Assembly (NCBI GenBank): GCA_026770575.1
Contig: MU657166.1
Coordinates: 1,087,102-1,151,101 of the forward strand
DNA from: Pelagophyceae sp. CCMP2097
Taxonomy: Eukaryota > Sar > Pelagophyceae
Length of the DNA stretch: 64,000 nucleotides
Direction of reading: 5' to 3'
Part shown: piece after piece, positions 56,217 through 64,000 of the stretch
How the letters are laid out: each line of letters starts with the position of its first letter
Numbering within the stretch: the first letter of the stretch is position 1
Notes under the pieces: model-generated
What the model saw: the letters and a program-made list of their open reading frames with translations, nothing else
What the model was told of the DNA's origin: nothing
Databases searched by the model: none
Program-made: the position numbers and the translations under genes

Positions 56217-57358
56217 CTACGCCGTCGCCTCGGTCTGGGCTTCGACGGCGCAGCGGATGACGGCGCAGTACGATCCCTCGCGGCGGACCTGGACGTCCGT
56301 GAAGCCGGCGTCTCGCATGAGGCGCTCGAGCTCGTCGAGTTGGAAGAAACGGAAGCCCTCGTAGCTCGCCCCAAGCTGCTCCGACCCAAGGGCGCCCGTG
56401 AGGAACGTCGTCGCGAAGAACTTGCCCCCGTCCTTCCGCAGCGACCGCTGCACCTCGGCCAGCCTGCGTCAACGCGTCGAAAAGGGCGTGAGGCGCCCCA
56501 GCGCAAGGGGGGGCGCACCCCGCCTCGAGCCGGGGCCAGCAGTGCAACGCGGCGCCGGCGTGGATGGCGTCAACGGCGCCCGTCGCGAAGGGCAGGGCGC
56601 CGACGTCGACTCGGACGAGCTCTGGCATCTTCAGATCTCCATCTCCGCGAAAGCGCCGCGCAGTTTCTAAAAGCATGGCCTCCGAGTAGTCCGCCGCTAA
56701 GAGGCGCGTCGAGGCGCCGGCGGCGCCGGCGAGGCGCCGGGCCATGAGGCCCGAACCGCACGAGAGGTCGACGACGACGCCCAACTCGGTGAGCGCGCCG
56801 CCGAAGAAGTCGCGCACCTCTTCAAACTCGGAGTCAATGCCCGGGAACCCAGACCGCTTGAACGAGTCGCGCCACCCTCGCTCGTAGAGGAAAGCCGTCA
56901 AAGGCGACCGGAACGTGTCGACCTGAACTCGTTCAGCCTGCGACTTTGCGAAAAACGCGCGCGCAGCCTATACGATTTACGAATGCACCAGTGTATATAT
57001 ACCTCCAATGGGGAGATCCCGGCCAGGGTGCACCCGAGACTGCCTGAGCTCCGCGTCCCGCGTCCAGGGGACTCACTTCGACGACGTCGAACGACGGCGG
57101 CTGCTTCGGCTCCACGAGATCGACAAACGTCTGTGAACGTTCGCCGAATTCTTCGCCGGCGCCCGAGGACCACGTGCGCACGACGCGGTCGCCGACGAAG
57201 CGCGCCTTGACCTTTAAAGGGGCCTTTGTGCGCGGGTCGACGAAGAGAGAGTCGGGCTCGACCGCGTCGAAGAGCGTCCGTAGCCGCTTCTGCGGCGCCT
57301 GCGGCGCCTGCGGCGCCAAAGCGAACGCCACGGGGCACAGCGCCAGCAGCGCGAACAT
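56217..57358 (-). CDS. Plastid-type SAM methyltransferase (At2g41040-like)
   Basis: Exons 57358-57077, 56922-56519 and 56463-56217 give about 310 residues. Signal-like start MFALLALCPVAFALAPQ. The core matches the plant plastoglobule/chloroplast methyltransferase group (At1g78140, At2g41040): PLTAFLYERGWRDSFKRSGF, SAM motif I VVDLSCGSGLMARRLA, AADYSEAML, and VDAIHAGAALHCWPRLEAG across the second splice. FFQLDELERLMRDAGFTDVQ closes the fold. The plant proteins' N-terminal zinc-ribbon (paired CxxC) is missing; the region instead has a short beta-rich segment. Substrate unknown. Donors GTGAGT and GTGCGC. Confidence 0.85.
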
Positions 57359-57683
57359 CGTTGAAGCGGGGTCACCTGGCGAGGAACACGCTGAGCTGGT
57401 GGCCGAGGTCAGAGATTCGCTGAAAGAGTCTTTTGGCGAAAGGGTATTTTTTTCCGAGTCACAGGACACGCACGCTCCTGATCGCGCAGGCGCACCCGAG
57501 ACCGCGCCGCTCGAGGCGTTGGGCCCCAGACCCGCCGCGGGTCACCCGCGTGCGCCCGCTTTCAGAGGTTTCGCCCGGGATCCTTTGCCGTCGCGCGATC
57601 GCGAGGCCCCGAGGAGCGGCGCCTCCGGGCGACATGCGGTTTGATTAAGGGGCCGCGCGCCCGCGGCGGCGGCGCGTCTTAGA

Positions 57684-58466
57684 TCAGCCGATGCCGTAGC
57701 CGCCGGACCGTCGGCCCTTTCCGGACTTGACGTCTGGCGCTCGGTCGCCGCGGTCGCCGCGGTCGCCGCGGTCTTTGTCGCGGGGACCTTGCTCGGCGCA
57801 GGGGAAGGCAAAGTGCATCGCGAGGGCCGCGGCGAGGTCCTTTGCTATTCCGCGCGTGGGCGCGCGCCAGACGACGTCGCGCCTCGGCAGCTGGTAGATG
57901 CGGCTACTGACCCATTCGTCTTCGTCGGGCGTGATGCGCGCGTCCTCGTCGGCGTCGGCGTCGGTGAGCTCCATGGCGTTTCCAGCAATGACGTCTTCCC
58001 TCGCCTCTCTGCAGTGGTCCGCGTAGTCCTCCGGCGCCCTTAAAGGGCTCAAGTCCAACACGACGGTGTCGCCCTCGCCGGCGTTCGACTTGTGCACCAG
58101 GATCGACGGCGCCGAAACAGCGTCGCACCAGGACCGCCACGTGTTCACCAGCGGCGCGTCTCGCCTTTGCGACCGCCACGCGGACCCGCCGAGGGTGACG
58201 TAGCCGCGTTTCTTGGCCGCGTCGAATAACAGGCGCTCCTCCTCGTTGAGCCGGTGCGGCACGCCCCGGGAGCCGACGCCCTTTGATTTCGAGGGCTTGC
58301 CGAAGGAAATGCGCGTGACGTCGTCTTTGCTTGGACGCAACACCTTTTTCGAATTGGCCGACAGCCCTCGCACTAACCGCGCCTGGCGCGCCGCACAGAG
58401 CATAAACATCAGCGCTGGCGACCGCATCCGATACGACCCGGCCCGTCCACCGCGGCGCGTGGACAC
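57684..58466 (-). CDS. Conserved protein of unknown function
   Basis: A single exon of up to 260 residues; a later ATG (MFMLCAARQARLVRG) may be the real start. The central part looks strongly conserved: ISFGKPSKSKGVGSRGVPHR, LNEEERLLFDAAKKRGYV, GGSAWRSQRRDAPLVNTWRS, then VVLDLSPLR. I associate this pattern with plant/algal proteins lacking an assigned function, but cannot name a family with certainty. The C-terminus has Gly-Asp-Arg triplet repeats (GDRGDRGDR). No membrane segment beyond the possible leader. It diverges from PGK with 154 bp between the start codons. Confidence 0.65.
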   Translation of the reverse strand: MSTRRGGRAGSYRMRSPALMFMLCAARQARLVRGLSANSKKVLRPSKDDVTRISFGKPSKSKGVGSRGVPHRLNEEERLLFDAAKKRGYVTLGGSAWRSQRRDAPLVNTWRSWCDAVSAPSILVHKSNAGEGDTVVLDLSPLRAPEDYADHCREAREDVIAGNAMELTDADADEDARITPDEDEWVSSRIYQLPRRDVVWRAPTRGIAKDLAAALAMHFAFPCAEQGPRDKDRGDRGDRGDRAPDVKSGKGRRSGGYGIG

Positions 58467-58620
58467 GCCGCGTCGGCTGGACCTCTGGCTGACTCAGCCC
58501 CCGGGCCGTCCTTTGAGGATTTCTTTGCGTCGCTAATTGGCGTCGAAATTTTTGGTGAACGTCACGTTGCGGCGATATGTCACTTTGAATTGGGCGCGTT
58601 CCTCCCGAATTTCGCGAGCC

Positions 58621-60059
58621 ATGTTCACCACCGCCCGGCGCGCGTTCACCGCGTCCGCGCCGCGGCGCGCGAAGCTCGGCCTCGAGGGCCTGGCCAAGAA
58701 GGTGCGCCCGCTTTTGCCGCGGGCGGAGAACGGCAGATTCCTTGGCAGACGCTGGAAACCCGCTAGGTGGACCTTTCCAAGGCCCGCGTGCTGATCCGCC
58801 TCGACCTGAACGTGCCGCTGTCCAAGCAGGACGGCGTCACCATCACCGACGACACGCGCCTCCGCGCCGTCGTCCCGACGATGGCCTTTCTCAAGAAGTG
58901 AGGCGCCCCGCTCTTTGGTGTTACGAACCGCGCGGCAGGCGCAGCGCCGCCGCGGGGACACCCGAGCGGACGTGCGTCGACGTCTTCGACGCGGCATGAT
59001 TTTAGGCACGGCGCGCAGGTGGTCATCGCGACGCACGTGGGCCGCCCCAAGGACGCGCCGGACCCGAAGTATAGCGTTTCGCCCGTGGTGAAGCGCCTCT
59101 CGGAGCTCCTCGGCACGGACGTGCAGACGTGCGGCGACTGCATCGGCGAAGACGTCTCCACCGCGGCGGCCAAGCTGGCGCCCGGCGGCGTGCTGCTGCT
59201 GGAGAACGTCCGCTTCCACAAGGGCGAGACGAAGAATCATGCTGAGTTCGCCGAGGCCCTCGCAAAGTCTTCCGGCGCCACGTGCTACGTCAACGACGCC
59301 TTTGGCGCCGCGCACCGCGCGCACGCTTCCACCGAGGGCGTGGTCAAGTTCATCGACGGGCCCGCAGCGGCGGGGTTCCTCATGGAGAAGGAGCTGCAGT
59401 ACATCCAGGGCGCGGTCGACGACCCGAAGCGCCCGTTCACCGCCATCCTCGGTGGCGCAAAGGTCTCCTCGAAGATCCCCGTAATCGAGAGTATGATTGA
59501 CAAGTGCGACACGATCCTCATTGGCGGCGGCATGATCTTCACGTTCTACAAGGCCATGGGCCTCAGCATCGGCGCCTCCATGGTCGAGGAGGACCTGGTC
59601 GATACCGCCCGCAATTTGATCGCAAAGGCAAAGGCCAAGGGCGTCAAGCTCCTGCTGCCGACGGACGTCGTCGTCGCAGACAAGTTCGCCGCGGATGCAG
59701 AGGCGAAGGTCGTCAGCGTCGACTCGATCCCCGACGGGTGGCTCGGCCTCGACGTCGGGCCCGCGACGTCGCAGGTCTTTGCCGATGTCGTCAAGGCGTC
59801 GAAGACGATTGTCTGGAACGGACCAATGGGCGTCTTTGAATTTGAGAAATTCGCGAAGGGCACCTTCGCAGTCGCGACGGCCATGGCGAACGTCGACGCC
59901 GACGCCATCACCATCATCGGCGGCGGAGACTCCGTCGCCGCCGTGGAGCTCGCGGGGTTAGCTGGAAAGATGTCCCACATCTCCACGGGCGGCGGCGCCT
60001 CGCTCGAGTTGCTCGAGGGCAAGGTCCTCCCGGGCGTCGCCGCCCTCAACGAGGCATGA
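58621..60059 (+). CDS. PGK: Phosphoglycerate kinase, probably organelle-targeted
   Basis: Interconverts 1,3-bisphosphoglycerate + ADP and 3-phosphoglycerate + ATP. Exons 58621-58701, 58767-58897 and 59006-60059 give about 421 residues. Family signatures: [69 protein letters not shown] and the nucleotide loop [11 protein letters not shown]. All substrate-binding residues appear intact. The N-terminal extension [19 protein letters not shown] is basic, hydroxylated and lacks acidic residues, typical of a mitochondrial presequence. Stramenopiles are known to run the lower half of glycolysis in mitochondria, which fits. No hydrophobic ER signal is present, so a plastid isoform is less likely. Confidence 0.95.
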
Positions 60060-60499
60060 GCGCGAGACCTGAAAAGGCCGCACAGCGCCGCGCACCTCAC
60101 GACGCACACGCCACCCGCTGGCCGGTCTGATGCCGGCAGCCGAATAGTAATGGCAATGCTTGTCTCTCGGCGGCCAAACTCCGGCATGGATGGAGGTATA
60201 GATCGTTGTAACATTACTAACAAGACACTGCTCTATAAGATACCTAGGGAATGCGAGCTCACGTTTTCGGTACGACCTGGTGAGGTGAGGGTTGATTATT
60301 TAAATCCCTGGTAGAGGTGCCAGTGCCAGGTACAATTGTAGGTGCCTGTCCGTAAAATCCGCGCTAGATGATCTAAATAAGGACGACGAGCTCGATCGAT
60401 CGAGCGTACGTCCTGTGCGGCGGGCCAGACCCGGTGGAGCCTCCCGCACTTGCAATACCGCCTATAGCCGCCTCCTTGAGGAGGCGGCCTGCGGAGGCC
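60060..60499. other. Intergenic, PGK 3' region and TRM13 promoter
   Basis: AT-richer than the flanking genes. Contains a tacaattgta palindrome near 60330 and dense short palindromes (gatcgatcgatc near 60391). No gene. Confidence 0.45.
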
Positions 60500-61673
60500 A
60501 TGCATATGGGCCGATGGTGCGCTCTCTTCAGCGGTGTTCTGCTGCATTCGACCTTGGCGCTCGCGCCGCGCGGGCGGGCGTCGCGCAGGCGCGTTGCGGC
60601 GCGGGCGTACGGCGACGCGGCCCTCGACGAGCAAGTGCGCCGCGCGCTCGCGATGCTGGAGGTGGAAGCGCCGCAGGATGCGCCGCCGCAGGATCCGCCG
60701 CCGCCCGCGCGGCAGGATGCGCGGCGGCCGCAGCGGCTGGCCCCAGCCGCGCCCGACGTGTACGCGCACCGTGTAAACTGGGGGTCTCGCGACGAAGGGG
60801 CGGCGTACGACGACGGCCTCGCAAGGTCCGAAGCGGACGTCGTCGACCTGGTCCTCCGCGCGGCCCGCGGCCTCGAGCCAAAAGAGGCGTGGGCCGCCCC
60901 GGGCGCGCCGCATCTAGACGCGGCGGACCCGAAGAGCCGCGCGGCGTTTGCGACGCTCTATCTCGTCGACGCGGCGCGGTCCGCGGCGGCGGGCGGCCAC
61001 GTCCTCGTGGAACTCGGCGCCCGCGAGGCCGACGTCTCCCACGCCGTGGCCGACGTCTCCCAAATCGTGCCGCGCGGCGGCTTCGAGCGCGTCGTCCTCG
61101 TCGACCGCGCCGAGCCGACTGCGCAAATTCGGCAGCGCGACGCCACGCTCGACCTCGGCCGCGACGCCGTCCAAAGGCTCGTCGTCGGCATCCAGCACCT
61201 CAACCTCGACGCAATCGAGTGAGTGGGCCCTCGAAACGGCCCGTCGCTGCCGCGCCGTGAGCGACGGCGGCAGGCGCGAGATTGGCCTGGTTGTTGTGGC
61301 CAAGCACATTTGCGGCCCGGCCTGCGACTACGCCTTACGCGCCGCCGCGCTCACAAGCTGCGCTTTATTGGTGCTCGCGCCGTGCTGCTACTGGGAGGCC
61401 GACTACGCGAGCTACCCGAACAAAGCCTTCCTCGCCGGCCTCGGCTTTGTCAACCAACGCGACTTTAAGCTCCTCGCGGCAACAACGGCCTCGAGGCCCG
61501 GCAGCCGCTCAGCGCTCGTCGGGCAGCACGCCATGGACATCCTCGACGCCGGCCGCGCCGACTTCCTCCGGCAAAGAGGCTACGACGCGACCGTCGTGTC
61601 GTACGCGCCGCCGCACCTCGCGCCCGACGGATCGCTCGAAACCAACCTCATCGTCGCCAGACCGCGGGGCTAG
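60500..61673 (+). CDS. TRM13: TRM13-like tRNA 2'-O-methyltransferase
   Basis: Trm13 methylates the 2'-OH of nucleotide 4 in certain tRNAs. Exons 60500-61218 and 61274-61673 join in phase 2 (GTGAGT..GGCAG, 55 nt), giving about 372 residues. The Rossmann part has HVLVELGAREADVSHAVADV and VVLVDRAEPTAQIRQRDA. After the splice comes the family-specific LVVVAKHICGPACDYALRAA and LVLAPCCYWEADYASYPN. The N-terminal CHHC and CCCH zinc fingers of yeast Trm13 are absent; instead there is a hydrophobic leader (MGRWCALFSGVLLHSTLALA) followed by a basic stretch, suggesting an organellar, perhaps plastid, copy. The glycine-rich SAM loop is partly degenerate. Confidence 0.8.
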
Positions 61674-61913
61674 CCGCCGCGCGCCGCGTTGTTGTAAAAT
61701 AAATGGAACACAAATCCGATGAGCACGAAGATGCGAGCTCGGCGCCTTTTGCATCGTACATCTTCAAGCGCGGGCTCGTGGCTTCACGATTACTATTCAC
61801 GATAGTATATGTATCATACAATTGTCCGTCAACCGTTTGCGGCGCGGCGGGCCCCCTGCTGGGGGGCGCGGCCGGCGGGCGGTGCTGCTTTCACGGGCGG
61901 CTCCATCTTGGGG
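61674..61913. other. Short convergent intergenic spacer
   Basis: Contains an aataaa-like signal just after the TRM13 stop (ttgtaaaataaatgg) and a tacaattgt palindrome near 61818. Confidence 0.5.
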
Positions 61914-63398
61914 CTACGCGGCGAGGATCTTGTCCAACGCCTGCTCGAAGTTGGCTACCGTCTTGTCGACGTTTGCGAGCTTGTCGAGGCCGAAGAGGCC
62001 GATTCTGAACGTTTGGAAGTTTGCGGGCTCGCCGATCATCAGCGGCACGCCGGCGGCAATCTGTAGCGACTGGGCCTTAAACTTCGCCGCATACGTCGCG
62101 TCGGGCGCGTAGACCACGACGACGCCGGGCGCCTCGAAGCCCGGCGCGGCCACGGAGACGAAGCCGCGCGCCTTTAAGACGTCGCGCACGCCGTTACCGA
62201 GGCGCCAGGCCTCAGCGTGCGCCTTCTCCAAGCCAAAGGCCTCCGTCTCCTGCACCACGTCGCGGAAGACGCGCACCGCGTCCGTCGGCATCGTCGTGTG
62301 GTACATGTGCGCGCCTAATATGAAAATCGAGCGGCGGCGGCTCCGGCTACGAATTCACTCGAGCGGCGGTTAACGCACCTCCGAGGTAGGCGGCCATGAC
62401 TTGCTTCCACTTGGCCAGGTCGATGGAGAAGGAGCTGGGCTTTGGGTCGATCATGGCCACGGCGCGGTCGCTGCACATGAGCACGCCGACGCACGCCGGG
62501 CCGCTCCAGCCCTTTTGCGGCGCGGTCACGTACGCGTCCACGCCGCAGTCCGTCATGTCGACCCAGGCCGTGCCTGAGGCGACACCGTCCAGCACAAAGA
62601 CGGCGCCGACTTCCTTGCAGGCTTCGCCGATGGCACGGCAGTAATCCGCGGGCAAAATGATGCCGGCAGACGTCTCCACGTGCGGCGCGCAAACCATCGA
62701 GGGCTTCTTCGCGCGGATCATTGCCACGACGTCCTCGATGGGCGGCGGCGCCACGGCCTCGACGCCCTTGGACCAGCCCGCGGGCGGCGCGGCGTGGACG
62801 ACGGTGACTTTGTCAGTCTTGCCCATCGTCTCAAAAATCTGCGACCACCGGTAAGAAAAGTAGCCGTTGCGGATGACCATGATCTCGCCGTCCTTTGCAA
62901 ACGCGCGCGCCGCCAGCTCCATGGCGTACGTGCCACTCCCGGGCACGAGCACGGCGTGCTGCGTGTTGTACGCCTTTGTGAGAGACGTATGCAAGTCGTT
63001 CATCACCTGCTGGAACGGCGAGGACATGTGGTTCAAGGCGCGGTCCGTGTAGACGACCGAGTACTCGAGCAGGCCGCCGTTCCTACACGCGGAGCGGTAT
63101 GACCTCGAGCCGGATAGGAACGGCCCGCGAGGCCCACGAGCACTGCGAGGCCCTCGAAACAGCAGCTCGCACGGCCCTCGCATATGGCCCTCGGCGTCCC
63201 GAAAATGCCAGGCGGCCTCTTCCGGGCGGCCCTCGCGCGCAGATCTTCCGGGGAGGGGCAAAGATCTTACGCTTCGATGAGGTCATCGTCCACGACGTGG
63301 CGCTGTGCGACGGCCGGCTGCGCCGAGAACGCCGCGCGCACGACGCGCGCCGGCAAGCGCGACCGCGCGACGGCGGGGCGCACGAAACGACGGAGCAT
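61914..63398 (-). CDS. Class V aminotransferase (alanine-glyoxylate/serine-pyruvate type)
   Basis: A PLP enzyme of the AGXT-like group. Exons 63398-63271, 63082-62379 and 62314-61914 give about 410 residues. PLP-site landmarks: AVLVPGSGTYAMELAARAF near the cofactor phosphate, PHVETSAGIILP, the Asp in FVLDGVASGTAWVD, and the Schiff-base Lys in VTAPQKGWSGPACVG. The C-terminal domain (FRIGLFGLDKLANVD) is complete. The leader MLRRFVRPAVARSRLPARVV is strongly basic, suggesting mitochondrial import. It would consume glyoxylate in photorespiration, as in diatom mitochondria; the substrate is inferred. Intron 1 (188 nt) contains repeated cgagggccgtgcgag-like motifs. Confidence 0.9.
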
Positions 63399-64000
63399 TC
63401 CTAAAGACGGCTTCCGAGCTACGTCCGCGCACGCTTCCGAGGCCCCAGGGTCCCGCACGTGCACGAGATTTCTTAAAACGAGATAGAGGGCCCAGGCTCG
63501 AGGTTCCGCACAAGACCGCGCATCGGAAGAGGCCGAGTTTTGGGACAGGCTTGGCTACTCGCGCCGCGGGCTCGACGCACGGTGATCGACGCGCGGAATA
63601 GTTTCGGTATTGAAAAATCCTGAAGATCATTCCGATTAAAGAATCTTGGGGTCGTCTCGCGCCGACGCGGTGATTTCCGCATCCAGACTCGCGATGCTCA
63701 CACGCGCCCCTCTATACAGGAACCCTCGGAATGAATCCACGAGGGCCCATGCAAAACTTTTGCCACAAGCCGCGGCCGCGGCCGCGGCCGTCTCGGTCCC
63801 TGAATGACACGACGACGACCCCTGGAACGTCTTGTAATGCTTGGACGCGCCGGTCTGCCTGCGAGCGGCCTGTCGGCTCGATGCGCGCCACTTGTTCGTC
63901 GTGTGCGAGAAAGGCGCGACGGCGCGGCGCGCCCGCGTTCCTGGTCCGGGTCGGCGCCTTTGCAGGCGCGGGAGCAGGCACAATGAATTTACGGTTAAGA
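63399..64000. other. Right edge, no gene resolved
   Basis: Frames on both strands near 63.7-63.98 kb lack domains. Contains a (gcggcc)n run around 63770. Possibly the promoter of the aminotransferase plus part of a gene beyond the window. Confidence 0.35.

Noticed and set aside
1..64000. CRISPR arrays, bacterial operons, Shine-Dalgarno sites, phage genes
   Set aside because: None seen. The window is eukaryotic nuclear DNA with spliceosomal introns; the tandem repeats present lack spacer structure.

Overview
This is nuclear DNA from a compact, GC-rich eukaryotic microalga, most likely a stramenopile and probably a pelagophyte (Aureococcus/Pelagomonas-like). The evidence is very high third-position GC, almost no intergenic space, many short spliceosomal introns (about 41-130 nt), eukaryote-only genes (DOT1-type methyltransferase, IFT22, DRC4, CLPTM1, cytosolic uS15/RPS13) and N-terminal extensions that look like signal, plastid or mitochondrial targeting peptides. 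The species is an inference; no marker gene was compared. There are two runs of N (17336-17985 and 41989-42271), so this is an assembled scaffold.

Layout. 1-2.1 kb: a small hypothetical gene, then an AT-rich stretch with a tRNA-derived SINE-like element and a palindromic repeat. 2.1-11.6 kb: a LYR-motif protein and a roughly 2,800-residue coiled-coil protein. 12-17.1 kb: a small hypothetical, an RNA-binding CCCH protein with three copies of a CysRS-like helical module, and a secreted S10 serine carboxypeptidase. 18.1-22.9 kb: a glycosyltransferase-like protein, a minisatellite, a coiled-coil protein and a DUF218 (YdcF/SanA) protein whose stop codon lies 2 bp from that of the convergent coiled-coil gene. 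23-28.8 kb: acyl-protein thioesterase, BTB/T1-kelch protein, prolyl 4-hydroxylase-like oxygenase, ribosome-assembly factor MRT4. 29-33.9 kb: a SEL1-repeat gene broken by an in-frame TAG, CLPTM1, IFT22. 35-41.7 kb: a hypothetical, a leucine-rich-repeat protein, DOT1-like methyltransferase, aspartyl/asparaginyl hydroxylase-like protein and a CPBP (CAAX-protease-like) membrane protein. 42.8-49.9 kb: an unknown secreted protein, an alpha/beta hydrolase and a four-cyclic-nucleotide-binding-domain protein. 50.6-55.7 kb: a RIIa-domain protein, RPS13, a sulfotransferase and DRC4/GAS8. 56.2-63.4 kb: an At2g41040-type methyltransferase, a conserved unknown, phosphoglycerate kinase, TRM13 and a class V aminotransferase.

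Genes are monocistronic and lie on both strands, often as divergent or convergent pairs 2-320 bp apart. No operon logic applies. The clearest functional theme is the flagellum: IFT22, DRC4 and a RIIa-domain protein occur within 23 kb. Exon structures were derived by hand from GT..AG sites, reading phase and family conservation; all joined models keep frame and end at a stop. Intron 5' ends are strongly biased to GTGCG rather than GTRAG.
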